This document shows positions 44,366 through 54,137 of a DNA stretch of 64,000 nucleotides, in pieces. Below the pieces are notes generated by a model. It searched no databases. It saw only the letters and a program-made list of their open reading frames with translations, and had not been told where the DNA came from. The stretch is from Myxococcus terminator_A. GTDB lineage: Bacteria > Myxococcota > Myxococcia > Myxococcales > Myxococcaceae. A program made the position numbers and the translations under genes. The first letter of the stretch is position 1. The number at the start of each line of letters is the position of its first letter. The stretch spans positions 1-64,000 of the forward strand of contig JBLZWL010000063.1 in assembly GCA_049194865.1 (NCBI GenBank), in the 5' to 3' direction.

Positions 44366-44458
44366 TCAATAGTCGTGCAGCTCATCGTCCGCGATTCCCT
44401 GGGTATGGTCGATGCACTCATCCAAAGTCACATTGACACCGAAGGTGAGAAGGCCCAT
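44366..44458 (-). pseudogene. DHFR/RibD C-terminal family gene, N-terminal 30 codons only
   Basis: MGLLTFGVNVTLDECIDHTQ followed by GIADDELHDY and a stop matches the beginning of small DHFR-like reductases, which are usually about 180-200 residues. The gene is cut at the junction with the LysR remnant, and the two face each other, so one deletion or insertion event may have truncated it. Confidence 0.65.
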
Positions 44459-45106
44459 GGCGTGGGATTCTGCGAAGAGCGCGCCCAGCGCGCAGCAGCC
44501 AAGCCACCGACGCAATGCCCCATCCCCGGTGGGCATCGGCGAGCAGAAACTCGACACCCTCCAATCCATCCCCCGGAGCTGCTGCGCACTGCGCGCAGAA
44601 ACCAGACCTGCCCCTCGCCCCACTCCAAGCCCTTTTGTCCGGCGCCGAGGACACGACAGGAGCGGACGGAGCCAAGCCGCCCGGCAGCCCGGCGCGGCTG
44701 GCCCAACGGCCACCCGCAGCGACATCTTCCCTGACACAGGGGGATACCGTCGGCTGGCAGGTGCGTACTTCCTGGAGCAATGAAGGCGTGCGTGGGAAGC
44801 CGGCACCGTCATCCACATCAAGGCCCCGGGAGAAGGGTTCGACACTGGGGGCGTCGTGCACGCCGCCAGCCATCCGCAGAGTCCGATCGCCACGTTCCGC
44901 CGCTACATGGCCCCTGCTCGACCACGGGCGACATTGCCCGGCGGAGGGACCGGAAGCAGGGCGCATGAATGGCCGCCGGCTCAGCGGCCCCTGCGCGCGG
45001 CGGGACGCGTCCAATCTGTTGCTCGCGGCCTGGAGACACGACCGCCGGGCCCCCATGAAGGAGGGTCCGGCGGCGGAATGCGACGCTTCAGCAGGGACGG
45101 CGGGGA
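44459..45106. other. Gene-free DNA at the right edge of the island
   Basis: About 650 bases. Several overlapping frames are open because of high GC, but none has a ribosome site, coherent motif or normal composition. The phrase LCGWLAACTTPP on the minus strand looks like a lipoprotein start but leads nowhere. Confidence 0.5.
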
Positions 45107-46315
45107 CTACCGGGCGTCGCGCGGGTCCACGGTGAGGCAGGGCTCCATCTTCTCGGGGGGGACGAGGTACAGCTCCTCGCGGCCCAGGTTCTGGGTGATG
45201 CCCGGCGTGGCGAAGCCAATCTGGCCGCCGCCGTCAAACACGAGGGCCGTCCAGTCGTTCTGCGAAGGGGCGTGCCAGCTGGTGGCGCTGCCGTTGCGGT
45301 CGAAGTCCAAGCTGTAGTTCACCCGGTCGATGATCCCATCGGCATTGAAATCGAGGTTGGCGCTCGCGTTGCCGACGACCTGGACGCCGTTGACGCGCAG
45401 CCCACTGATGCGGGCCAGGTCCTCTTCAGTGGTAGGGGCGACGGGCGCCAAGGCGGTAGCCTCGTTGACGATCCACTCGACGACGCCGGCCACCTTCACG
45501 CGCGCATAGAACTGGTACTCGTAGTTCATGACGCTCAGGTAGTTGGGCTTGTAGTGGCTGTCATCGTTCCCGCCGTGGCGCAGGCCGATGTTGTGCCCCA
45601 GCTCGTGCATGAGGGTGCCGGCCAGCTGCAGCTCGGTGCCATTGAAAGAGGCCACCGTCACCACGAAGTCATGCGCGGGAATGCCGCGAGAGTTACCACT
45701 GGAGAAGCCCCCGTCGTATTGTTTCGCGAACACCATGTAGTGGAAGTAGGGCGCGCGGAGCGCGGCGAAGTACTTTCCCTTGATGACGTCGAAGTCCGTC
45801 CAGACGGGGTTGAGGTCCTGGTCCGCGTCCGCGGCGGCGATCTGCTGGTCCACCACGATGTGCAGGGTGATGCCCGTGGAGCCATCCGGGTTCGTCACCG
45901 GCGCGTTGGCGAAGGCGGTGATGACCCGGTTCAGCATGGCCTGGGTGGGCCTTTGGTTGGGGTAGTAGTCCGCCTCGACGAAGATGTCCTTCCTGCGCGC
46001 GTTCGCGCCGAGGGCCGTCAGGTCCAGGCCGCCGCCGAAGCCGAACGACTCCGCGTAGTCGTTGAGTCGGTCTCCGTCCGTGTCGGGGTTGTTGGGATTG
46101 GTGCCCAGCAACAACTCCACCGTGTCGCAGACGCCGTCGCGGTCCGTATCGGGGAGAAGCGAGCAGGCGGGGATTGGGAGGGGGATGGCCGTCGCGGACT
46201 CCACACCCTGGCGGGTGCTGGCCGGCTCCGCTTCCGGGAGGTCGGCGCCGCCACACCCGTTCAACCCCAGGAGCGCGACGGAAGCTGTCAGCAGAGCCTT
46301 GTGAAGCCTAGACAT
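45107..46315 (-). CDS. Metzincin-type zinc metalloprotease lipoprotein
   Basis: A 402-residue protein from the ATG at 46315. The lipobox LGLNGC gives Cys21. Residues 54-90 carry calcium-binding thrombospondin-3-like repeats (DTDRDGVCDTVELLLGTNPN, then DTDGDRLNDYAE). The zinc site HELGHNIGLRH is at 237-247, with SVMNYEY as the Met-turn near 258. It is exported and surface anchored, and probably degrades prey or matrix protein. It is divergent from a second, unrelated metalloprotease. Confidence 0.9.
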   Translation of the reverse strand: MSRLHKALLTASVALLGLNGCGGADLPEAEPASTRQGVESATAIPLPIPACSLLPDTDRDGVCDTVELLLGTNPNNPDTDGDRLNDYAESFGFGGGLDLTALGANARRKDIFVEADYYPNQRPTQAMLNRVITAFANAPVTNPDGSTGITLHIVVDQQIAAADADQDLNPVWTDFDVIKGKYFAALRAPYFHYMVFAKQYDGGFSSGNSRGIPAHDFVVTVASFNGTELQLAGTLMHELGHNIGLRHGGNDDSHYKPNYLSVMNYEYQFYARVKVAGVVEWIVNEATALAPVAPTTEEDLARISGLRVNGVQVVGNASANLDFNADGIIDRVNYSLDFDRNGSATSWHAPSQNDWTALVFDGGGQIGFATPGITQNLGREELYLVPPEKMEPCLTVDPRDAR

Positions 46316-46633
46316 AAGATTCTTTCTTGTCCGCAAAGGATTGGCGTCACGCCAATCGCATCCTTAATAGTCGAGCACGTTGTTCAAGCCGCCAATGCCG
46401 AAGCTTTACCAGTTTACCGCTATTTCTGCGTATTTCATGATTTCTGACTAAGAGCTCCGCAACTCCATGGCGCCCTTGGTGCGCCAGCTGCGGGGACCGA
46501 ACTGGACGACGTGGGCATGGGCTGAACGCAATGGCCCTCATGTGTTGCGTTGTTGCGCATTGCGCTCGGCATCTACTTCTGACATGGCGGGCCCACGCTG
46601 TCGTGGGTGACGGCTTGTCGGGAGGAGTGACGC
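46316..46633. other. Divergent promoter region of two metalloprotease genes
   Basis: About 320 bases, with an AT-rich core near 46400-46450 (GCTATTTCTGCGTATTTCAT), unlike the surrounding DNA. Promoters for both genes must lie here. I see no convincing -35/-10 pair. Confidence 0.5.
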
Positions 46634-47407
46634 ATGCGAGTGGCAATCATTTTGGGCGTGGTGGTCTTCGGAGTGCTGGCGGGCTGTGGCAAGGACGCGC
46701 AGACTCTGACACCGGAAGAGGGTGGTGAGTCTCTTTCAGCTCACTCGAGCGACCTGTATGTCGCCAGCAGTACGATCTGGCCCGAAACGACCATCGGTGT
46801 GTGCTGGGAAAACGCAACGGCGGCGAATGCCACCGAGCGGGCGTGGGTCAGATCCGCGGTAGAAAATACGTGGGCAACAGTCTCCAGGGTCGGCTTCTAT
46901 GGCTGGGAGCCATGTCTCTCGGGATCTCACGGAGTACGCATCCGGATTTCGGATGAAGGGCCTCACGTGAAGTTTCTGGGAAAGCGACTCAATGGCGTGA
47001 GCAATGGGATGGTCCTCAACTTCTCCTTCGTGAATTGGGGCCCGAGCTGCCAGTTCCAGCGGGAATTCTGCATCCGGGCCATCGCGGTGCACGAGTTCGG
47101 GCATGCGCTCGGTTTCGCGCACGAGCAGAGCCGCCCAGACCGGCCGTCCAATTGCACCGAGCCAGCCCAGGGTTCGAATGGCGACCTGATGATTGGCGCA
47201 TGGGACCTCCAGTCGGTGATGAACTACTGCAACCCAAACTGGAATGGGAATGGCCAGTTGAGTGACACCGACATCACGGGCGTGAACCAGGTCTACGCTG
47301 TCACGTGCGAGGAGACGTGCAGGGCGCAATATGACGTCTGCTCTGGTGAGTGCTGCGAGGACTGTTATGGGCAGTACACAGCTTGCTACAACGCCTGCTG
47401 GAACTGA
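46634..47407 (+). CDS. Zinc metalloprotease lipoprotein (astacin/matrixin-like)
   Basis: A 257-residue protein. GGAGGAG precedes the ATG. The lipobox VLAGC gives Cys18. The zinc site HEFGHALGFAH is at 153-163, followed by EQSR and the Met-turn SVMNYC. Glu after the third His (HEQ) is as in astacins. The last 35 residues are Cys-rich (CEETCRAQYDVCSGECCEDC), a small disulfide domain. It is exported, likely with a role in predation or fruiting. Confidence 0.88.
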   Translation: MRVAIILGVVVFGVLAGCGKDAQTLTPEEGGESLSAHSSDLYVASSTIWPETTIGVCWENATAANATERAWVRSAVENTWATVSRVGFYGWEPCLSGSHGVRIRISDEGPHVKFLGKRLNGVSNGMVLNFSFVNWGPSCQFQREFCIRAIAVHEFGHALGFAHEQSRPDRPSNCTEPAQGSNGDLMIGAWDLQSVMNYCNPNWNGNGQLSDTDITGVNQVYAVTCEETCRAQYDVCSGECCEDCYGQYTACYNACWN

Positions 47408-47890
47408 CAAGGTGGCCCGCTGTTTGGGGGCGTGAGGTATCAAGCAAAGACAGGACTGCTCGCCTGACATCAAGGGGCGCGCAGTCCTGTCAGTGCAGGC
47501 CGACGGCCGCGACCTGACCCGGCGGGAGCAGTCCGGGTGTCGGCAGCAGAAGCGCCGCACACGCAACTCGAGTCGCACGACGCGTCCTGCGGCGGGCAGG
47601 TCCGCCGGGCGTCGGACCTAGCTGCCATGTACCGCGGTACTGGTCACCCTCCGCGCTATCGTGGGCCACCCGGTCCACCCGACACCCAGGAAGTGGGTAC
47701 AGCGTTTCCATTCCCAGGATGTATTCGCCCCGCTGGCAGCTTGCCGCGTCTGCCTAATCCCCAGAGGGGAGCCATACGAAGTGCGGGAGAGCCACGGAAC
47801 TGGGCTCCCCCCAGGACGCACTCCCGCGGGCCTATGAGCGCTTCCCTGAGCTCGGCGGGCGCACAGCGCCTTGACGTTGGTTCGTGGTGA
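47408..47890. other. Intergenic DNA between converging genes
   Basis: About 480 bases with no supportable gene. It contains the terminator hairpin at 47449-47491. Confidence 0.55.
47449..47491. terminator. Terminator-like hairpin after the metalloprotease gene
   Basis: GACAGGACTGC and GCAGTCCTGTC form a perfect 11-bp stem around 21 bases, 42 bases past the stop. There is no T run. Confidence 0.55.
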
Positions 47891-48580
47891 CTACTGGAGG
47901 GCCCGCGCGTCATCGCCCCCTGGGGAGAGCAGCCTCTCCATGGGGAGTTCCACTCCCTCTCGCGCCAGGTACGTGATGGTGACGACCTTGTTGTCGGTCG
48001 AATCCACACCGCGCACCGTCACGAACGCCGCGTTCCACACCTGCCGCTCCGGAGCCATGAAGGCCGTGCGCACGAAGTTGAAGGATTGCTCGTTGTCCCC
48101 ATGTTCCGTCTCGATGCGGCACAGGCTGGCCCGGCACTCGATGGACCTGAGCTGCGAGGGGTCTGGCAGCGCGGCCCTCACGCCGTCCTTGGCTTGCCGC
48201 TCGGCGCTCCGCGCCCACGCGGTGTCGAAAGGCTCGTCTCCGAAGTAGGCCTCGAGGCGCTGTCTCACCTGCTCCGTGGAGGCGGACGAAGGGGCGGGCG
48301 TCCCCCCAGCCTTGGGTGTCGCGGCGGCGGGCTCGGGTGTCGAGGCAACGGGCTCGGGTGCCACGGGCGAGCGGACGGGGGCCTCGACGCGCGCTTCACG
48401 CAGACGGGCGGGCGGCGTGGGCTCGGGCGCGGAGGCCGGCCCCTGCCTCTCGGTCGCGAGCGGCTCCGCCATGGAGGCGCGTCGAAGGAGCTCGTCCCTG
48501 TCATGCCGCTGCTGGAAGAACAGCACGGTGGCGCAGGCGCAGGCGAGGACGCCTCCCGTCAAGAGATGTCGGGGCTTCAT
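47891..48580 (-). CDS. Membrane-anchored protein of unknown function
   Basis: A 229-residue protein from the ATG at 48580, which has GAGG eight bases upstream; an ATG at 48586 would add two residues. One N-terminal hydrophobic helix (LLTGGVLACACATVLFF), a Pro/Ala-rich linker at 50-100, then a globular domain with two Cys (SIECRASLCRIETEHGDNEQ) that may form a disulfide in the periplasm. Similar layouts are frequent in myxobacteria, but no function is known to me. Confidence 0.7.
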   Translation of the reverse strand: MKPRHLLTGGVLACACATVLFFQQRHDRDELLRRASMAEPLATERQGPASAPEPTPPARLREARVEAPVRSPVAPEPVASTPEPAAATPKAGGTPAPSSASTEQVRQRLEAYFGDEPFDTAWARSAERQAKDGVRAALPDPSQLRSIECRASLCRIETEHGDNEQSFNFVRTAFMAPERQVWNAAFVTVRGVDSTDNKVVTITYLAREGVELPMERLLSPGGDDARALQ

Positions 48581-48600
48581 GGTCATGACCTCGGTGGAGG

Positions 48601-48637
48601 GAGCCGCCGCTCCCCGAAAGCCGGGGAGCGGCGGCTC
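48601..48637 (-). terminator. Strong hairpin between two minus-strand genes
   Basis: GAGCCGCCGCTCCCC and GGGGAGCGGCGGCTC make a perfect 15-bp stem with a 7-base loop, right after the stop of the upstream small exported protein gene. It should end that transcript. There is no T tract. Confidence 0.75.
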
Positions 48638-48644
48638 GACGGGA

Positions 48645-49097
48645 CTACTGGTACCAGTAAACGCTGTTCACGCGTCCGCCCGGGTTGAGGTCGCACGCGA
48701 GGTTCAGGGTGCCGCCGACAGGCACGTACACCGGGCCGAGCGCGACGCTCACGTTGGCGCCGAAGCTCGGGAGGTAGGTGACGGGCACCGACCACATCTG
48801 CGTCGCATCACGGCTGAGCGCGAAGAACCGGCAGCCGACGTTGTTGGCGGAGCTCGCGCCATAGGCATTGAAGGTGACCCGGTAGTTACCGGAGTCGTCG
48901 ACCTGGAGCGGGTAGAACAGCCCGACCGTCCTGGGGCAGTTGTTCGTCTGCGTGGTCCACGACTCGCCCAGGCAGGCGCCATCCGCTTGGAGCTGGGGCT
49001 TGCCGTGCCACCCGGAGACGGTGCGGGCGCTGGCGGTCCCCGCCACGCTGCCGAGCACCACCGCTGAAGCAATGAGGATCCTCTTGTAATGGGCCAT
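48645..49097 (-). CDS. Small secreted protein of unknown function
   Basis: A 150-residue protein. The signal peptide is RILIASAVVLGSVAGTASA then RTV. The mature part has four Cys (ADGACLGES, TNNCPRTV, NNVGCRFF, NLACDLN) that could form two disulfides, and ends in VYWYQ. It looks like a beta-sandwich secreted protein. GGAGTCG before the start gives a fair ribosome site. No family is recognised. Confidence 0.72.
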   Translation of the reverse strand: MAHYKRILIASAVVLGSVAGTASARTVSGWHGKPQLQADGACLGESWTTQTNNCPRTVGLFYPLQVDDSGNYRVTFNAYGASSANNVGCRFFALSRDATQMWSVPVTYLPSFGANVSVALGPVYVPVGGTLNLACDLNPGGRVNSVYWYQ

Positions 49098-49425
49098 CGG
49101 TTCGACTCCTTGGAGTGAAGGTGCTTCGAGGCGTGTGAGAGTGTTTGCCGGAGCCGGCCCCTCGGCTCGGCGGCATGAGCGTGGAGGTGTGGAGTCGGTG
49201 CTTCGGCCGTGAAGGCCTCTCCATACGTCCTCGTCGGATGCATGGCTTTGCAGCTCACATGCCGCTCCAGTCGCCGCGTTCCTCGGACGCATCTGCCTCG
49301 GAGCGCACCTGACCGAGGCCCAGGAAGGCACGCCACGGGCACAGCGCCGCGCGGTGCCAGGCACACCGTTTCGCTGTGTCGGATGGCCGGGGGCCGGGTG
49401 TCTGGGTAGACCATCATGGGCTACC
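49098..49425. other. Divergent region between secreted protein and kinase genes
   Basis: About 330 bases with no gene and no promoter I can defend. Confidence 0.45.
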
Positions 49426-52400
49426 ATGACGGGATGGGGGGAAGCCGTGGACGATGACCGGGACGTCACTCCGGAGGTGGCACAGCTCACCGTGGGGGCC
49501 AGCCTCGTGCCGGACGGCTCGCCCGGAGCGGGTTCGGGCCAGCTCCACGGAAACGCTTCCGTGGGGCACTACACGTTGCTGGAGCTGCTCGGCCACGGCG
49601 GCATGGGAGAGGTCCACAGGGCCTGGGACAGGCGGCTGAGCCGCACCGTCGCGCTGAAGTTCGTGCGAGGCGCGGACCCGGACCGGGTGATGCGCTTCCT
49701 GCAAGAGGCCCGGATGCAGGCGCGAATCGACCATCCGAACGTGTGCGCGGTGTACGAGGTCGGTCATGCGGAGGGCCGGGACTACATCGCGATGCAGCTC
49801 ATCGAGGGCCAGCGGCTCGACCAGGCCGCGGCAGGGCTGTCGCTCCCGGAGAGGGTCCAACTGATGCGAGAGGTCGCCTCCGCGATGCACGAGGCGCATC
49901 GGCTCGGCGTCATCCACCGCGACCTCAAGCCGGGCAACATCCTGGTGCGACGGCAGGAGGACGGGCGCTGCGCCCCGGTGGTGATGGACTTCGGTCTGGC
50001 GCACGAACCCAGCCTCGAGCAGGGCCTCACCCGGTCGGGCGCTGTGATGGGCACCCCCGCGTACATGTCACCGGAGCAGGCCCGAGGGGAGACGCGGGCC
50101 GTCGACCGGCGCTCGGACGTCTATTGCCTGGGCGCCACCCTCCACGAGCTGCTGACCGGCGCTCCTCCGTTCTCGGACAAGACGCTCGTCGGCACCCTCA
50201 ACAAGGTGCTCCACGAAGAGGCGCCGCCCGTGCGCACGCTCGTGCCTCACCTGCCCGGCGACCTGGAGGTCATCGTCCTCAAGTGCCTGAGCAAGGACCC
50301 AGGGCAGCGCTACCCTTCGGCGCGAGCCCTGGCCGAGGACCTGGGGCGCTACATCGACGGAGAGCCCATCCTCGGGCAGCGCCCGGGGCCGCTCTCCCGG
50401 CTATGGCGCCGCGCGCGCAAGCACCGGACCCTGGTGGCGAGCTCCGCCGTGTCACTCTCGCTCATCCTGGTGCTCTCGGGCCTGGGCATCACGTCCAGGT
50501 GGGACGCGCGACAGGCTCGACTGCAATCGGAGGGGCGTGCGCGGATGGCCGAGCAGCTTGGCCAGCAGGTGAAGGACCTCGAGTGGTTCCTGCGATTCGC
50601 ATACACGGCCCCCCTGCATGACACCCGTCGAGAGCAGCAGCTCGTGCGTGAGCGCATGGCGCGCATCGCCGCCTGGCGGCACACGCTGGGGGCACCGGGA
50701 GATGCGCTCGTCCAGTACGCTCTGGGACGTGGCCATCTGGCGATGCAAGAGCTGGAACAGGCGCACACCGCGCTGACGCGCGCGAGGCAGCTGGGGCTGG
50801 ACTCGCCAGAGCTCCATCATGCGCTGGGAAGGGGCCTCGGCGAGCGCTACCACCAGGAGATGGAAGCGGCGCGGCACGGGGGCGACCCGGCGTGGGTCGC
50901 GGCGCGGCAGCGCGCCCTCGAAGAACAGTACCTCCGGCCAGCGCTCCAGTCGCTCGAACGCAGCCAGATGCTGGAGCTGGAGTCCCCCCAATATCTGGAG
51001 GGATTGATTGCCTTCTATCGCCACGACTACGACGCGGCGGCTCGGGCGGCGGCCCTCGCCGAGACCCAGGCGCCGTGGCTGTACGAGGCCCGGAAGCTCG
51101 CGGGCGACGTGGCCCACGCGCGAGCGATGGAGCAGTTGGAGCGGGGCAACTACGACGCGGCCCGCTCGGGCCTCCACGAGGCCCGCCGCCTCCATGAGCG
51201 CGCCGTGGAGCTGGGACGCAGTGACGCCCGGAGCTACGAGGCGCTGGCGGAGGTGGGGTTGCAGGAGGCGGAGTTGGACCGGCGCGAGGGGCGGTCTCCC
51301 GGGGCTTCGCTGGAGAGGGCGCTGTCCGCGGCGGAGCAGGGTCTCCAGGCCGCGCCGTCTCGCGGCGCTGGCTACACCCGGAAGGCCTTCATCCTCCTCA
51401 ATCGGTACCGCGCCGCGAACCCGGGCGGTGAAGAGGTGGACCCGAAACGACTCCTCACCGACTGCATCGCGACCGCGTCGCGCGCGGTGGAGTTGTCTCC
51501 CCTGGACGTCCAGGCACACGACATCCTGGGCGTCGGCTATTTCTTCCGGGGGCTCCAGGCGTCCTGGGAGGGAGGAGACCCCGAGCCGTCCTGGCGCGAG
51601 GCCATCTCCCGACTGGGTCGGGCCCTCGAACTCCAACCCCAATACCCCTGGGGACTCAACGACTTGTCGCTGGTGCATCGTTGGCGAGGCAATCGCCAGC
51701 GCGAGCGCGGTGAGGACCCATCCACCTCCTATGCCGAGGCGGAACGCCTCCTGCGTCTGGCCGTGAGGTACGACCCGAAATACGTGTTCGGGTACTCGAA
51801 CCTGGCGGAGCTGTACAACGCGATGGCGGCTCATCGGCTCGCGCGGGGGATTGATCCGGAGCCGGAGGTGCGAAAGGCCATCGCGGCGGGTGAGGCAGTG
51901 CTCGCCATCAACGGCAACTACCACTCCGCGATGAACAAGCTGGGGCTCTCGGAGCTGCTTCGCGTGGAGTACCTCGTCGCCTCGGCGGCGGATGCACGGG
52001 CTCCGTTGGCGCGTGCCGCTCGCTGGTTCGAGCGCTCGCTCGGCATCAATCCGACCTTCGCGCGGACCCACTTCTTCCTCGCGACGGGGCACTTGTTCGC
52101 GGCGACCCAGGCCGTGGTGGAAGGTCGCGCCCCCGATGTCGCGCTCGAGGCGGGCCGACATGCCCTGCGGGACGCGACGCTAGGGGATGCGAGCTGCGCC
52201 GACTGTCAGGTCCTGAGCGCGCGGCTGGCGCTCGTGGAGGCCACCTGGGTACGACGCAACGGCGGCTCCGGACTCCGACTCCTCCAGCTCGCGCGCGCAG
52301 AAGCGAGGAGAGCGGTGGAGATACAGCCCTACAACGAATCCCACCAGGAGCTGGCGAGGGCCTGCCTGCGTCTGGCGGAAGCTGTGTCTCCCCGCGAGGC

Positions 52401-52656
52401 CCCTGGCTTCATCTCCGAGGGCCTCGCGCAAGTGGACCGGGCGCTCACGCTGGACCCGAAGCTGGCTTCGGCTCATGCCGTCCGTGGAGGGTTGCTGTTG
52501 CTCCAGGCACGGCTGGCACGCGCGGAGGCGGCGCGCGCCGAGCATCTGCGTCAGGCCCGCGAGTCACTGGTGAAGGCCCTCGTCTTCAATCCACTGCTGC
52601 GGCGGGAGTACGCGGAGGCGCTCCGCGAGGCGGGGCTCAGTCCGGCGCCGGGGTGA
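49426..52656 (+). CDS. Serine/threonine protein kinase with TM helix and TPR sensor tail
   Basis: A 1076-residue protein; the GTG at 49447, seven codons on, has a much stronger ribosome site (GGGGGGAAG) and may be the true start. The kinase domain is at about 48-320: GHGGMGEV at 56-63, VALKFV with the ATP lysine, VIHRDLKPGN, MDFGLAHE and AYMSPEQARG. A transmembrane helix follows at about 340-362 (VASSAVSLSLILVLSGLGI). The remaining 700 residues are helical repeats of the TPR kind (LGRALELQPQYPWGLNDLSL), likely a periplasmic ligand-binding or scaffold part. Confidence 0.9.
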   Translation: MTGWGEAVDDDRDVTPEVAQLTVGASLVPDGSPGAGSGQLHGNASVGHYTLLELLGHGGMGEVHRAWDRRLSRTVALKFVRGADPDRVMRFLQEARMQARIDHPNVCAVYEVGHAEGRDYIAMQLIEGQRLDQAAAGLSLPERVQLMREVASAMHEAHRLGVIHRDLKPGNILVRRQEDGRCAPVVMDFGLAHEPSLEQGLTRSGAVMGTPAYMSPEQARGETRAVDRRSDVYCLGATLHELLTGAPPFSDKTLVGTLNKVLHEEAPPVRTLVPHLPGDLEVIVLKCLSKDPGQRYPSARALAEDLGRYIDGEPILGQRPGPLSRLWRRARKHRTLVASSAVSLSLILVLSGLGITSRWDARQARLQSEGRARMAEQLGQQVKDLEWFLRFAYTAPLHDTRREQQLVRERMARIAAWRHTLGAPGDALVQYALGRGHLAMQELEQAHTALTRARQLGLDSPELHHALGRGLGERYHQEMEAARHGGDPAWVAARQRALEEQYLRPALQSLERSQMLELESPQYLEGLIAFYRHDYDAAARAAALAETQAPWLYEARKLAGDVAHARAMEQLERGNYDAARSGLHEARRLHERAVELGRSDARSYEALAEVGLQEAELDRREGRSPGASLERALSAAEQGLQAAPSRGAGYTRKAFILLNRYRAANPGGEEVDPKRLLTDCIATASRAVELSPLDVQAHDILGVGYFFRGLQASWEGGDPEPSWREAISRLGRALELQPQYPWGLNDLSLVHRWRGNRQRERGEDPSTSYAEAERLLRLAVRYDPKYVFGYSNLAELYNAMAAHRLARGIDPEPEVRKAIAAGEAVLAINGNYHSAMNKLGLSELLRVEYLVASAADARAPLARAARWFERSLGINPTFARTHFFLATGHLFAATQAVVEGRAPDVALEAGRHALRDATLGDASCADCQVLSARLALVEATWVRRNGGSGLRLLQLARAEARRAVEIQPYNESHQELARACLRLAEAVSPREAPGFISEGLAQVDRALTLDPKLASAHAVRGGLLLLQARLARAEAARAEHLRQARESLVKALVFNPLLRREYAEALREAGLSPAPG

Positions 52657-53968
52657 ACGTGCCCGTGGCGAGTTTTCCCGTCGGTGTCCATGTGGGCGGC
52701 CTGGCGCAAGGCGGCACACCGAGCATGCCGGCGGGCGGGGCAATCTCGGGGACCCGGCGGTTCTCGGGGTTGAGGCAGACCGCGCCTTGGGGACTCCAGA
52801 GGGCCTCCAGCGTCCGGAGCTCTTCGACCTCGTTGTTCGCGTTCCTCCCCAGTCCGAACTGGTCGCGCTTGTCGATGCGCGTGCCATTCCGGGTGTAGCT
52901 CTTGAGGTCTCCGCGGCCGACGAAATACGCGGCGCGCTTGGCCTGCAGGCACGAGCCGAAGAGATGGCCGCGGAGCGTGTCGTAGACGCCTGTGTCGGGG
53001 TTCCAGGGGACGTAGCCCCAGTCGAGGCAGGTGACGATGGCCCCCGACTCACAGCCGATGGTGGTCCACGTCGGGACGGGCTCGACGGCTGCGTTCACGC
53101 TGTTGATGCGCAGCCTTGGCAGGAAGGAGGTTGCGTCCCTGTCGGAGGCGATGACGCCCCTCGGGTCGCAGTGATGCACCCAAGGACCCGTGGCCTCCCG
53201 GTAGAGGACGTCATAGCCGCGGACCCGGGTCGAAGCCCCGAGGCGGGGCGTCACCATCACCTCGAAGGTCGCCGCTCTTTCGGGCCCGCCGTCATCGGCA
53301 GGGAGCGAAACCCGGAGTCTCAGCAGGTGGAGGTTCTCGTCTCGAAGTTGAAGAACCTGGGTCGCGGTGTCGCAGGCGCTGGACATGGGACAGTAGTTCA
53401 CGGTGAACCAGGTGCCCTCCGCCTGGATGCTGTGAATCCTGACGGGCTCGCCTGGGCCGGACTTCTTGTGTAGCACTCCCGTCACGGTGTATCCGCCGAG
53501 CAGGTCCCCGGGCGTGCTGGGGACTCGGCCCATCAAGCGGACAGAGGGGCGGCGTGCGCTGGCCGAGGCCGGGATGTTCGCGAAGGCTTCGGGACAGAAG
53601 CGGGGTCTCCCATCCACCTGGAAGCAGTAGGTGCCGCCCTCGACGACGAAGATGCCCAGCCCGTTCGTCTCCGGAGGTCGGCAGCTGGGTTGCCCGGTCG
53701 GACATTCCCATGGCGACAGGGGTATGGCTTCTGGGGGGAGGACACAGGTCTCCGAGCGGCAGTCCTGGACGGGCAGGCTCTCGTTGAGGTCGGGCTCTCC
53801 GGGGGGCGTGGGCCTCACGCAGGACTTGCTCCCGGGGAACAATACACAGCACCCGCTGACCCCCATGGCCAGGAACAGCATCACCACGTACTGGAGCCTT
53901 GCGCTCACTCGCGAGCCGAGTCCGGGAGGGCGGAGGCACTGCTTCGTTGTCATTGCCAGTCCATTCAT
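52637..53968 (-). CDS. ADYC-like exported lipoprotein
   Basis: A 443-residue protein from the ATG at 53968; a second ATG lies at 53953. The lipobox MGVSGC is followed by a second Cys. The C-terminal part (about 320-440) has CLDWGYVPW and AAYFVGRGDLKSYTRNGTRI, the places where ADYC-domain proteins normally have their V-R-A-D-Y-C motif; here the motif itself has diverged. The 3' ends of this gene and the kinase overlap by 20 bases. It is divergent from the FHA/AAA+ regulator. The function is unknown. Confidence 0.7.
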   Translation of the reverse strand: MNGLAMTTKQCLRPPGLGSRVSARLQYVVMLFLAMGVSGCCVLFPGSKSCVRPTPPGEPDLNESLPVQDCRSETCVLPPEAIPLSPWECPTGQPSCRPPETNGLGIFVVEGGTYCFQVDGRPRFCPEAFANIPASASARRPSVRLMGRVPSTPGDLLGGYTVTGVLHKKSGPGEPVRIHSIQAEGTWFTVNYCPMSSACDTATQVLQLRDENLHLLRLRVSLPADDGGPERAATFEVMVTPRLGASTRVRGYDVLYREATGPWVHHCDPRGVIASDRDATSFLPRLRINSVNAAVEPVPTWTTIGCESGAIVTCLDWGYVPWNPDTGVYDTLRGHLFGSCLQAKRAAYFVGRGDLKSYTRNGTRIDKRDQFGLGRNANNEVEELRTLEALWSPQGAVCLNPENRRVPEIAPPAGMLGVPPCARPPTWTPTGKLATGTFTPAPD

Positions 53969-54137
53969 CGTGGGGCTTGTATAGCGAACGTCGTGCCAGA
54001 GCGGGCCGCGTGAACAGGGTTCCCCGCGCCGCGAGGAGTCTCGATGACTTGCGAAGCGACGCGGGCCCGCAGTGGTGGAGCGAGGGTCGGTGGCACAGGA
54101 AGAGGCACCGCCTGACGTGTGCCCATGGCACAAGCGT

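Noticed and set aside
44515..45135. Plus-strand frame of 206 codons in the gap
   Set aside because: Biased composition, no start signal, no recognisable motif, and other frames on both strands are equally open here.
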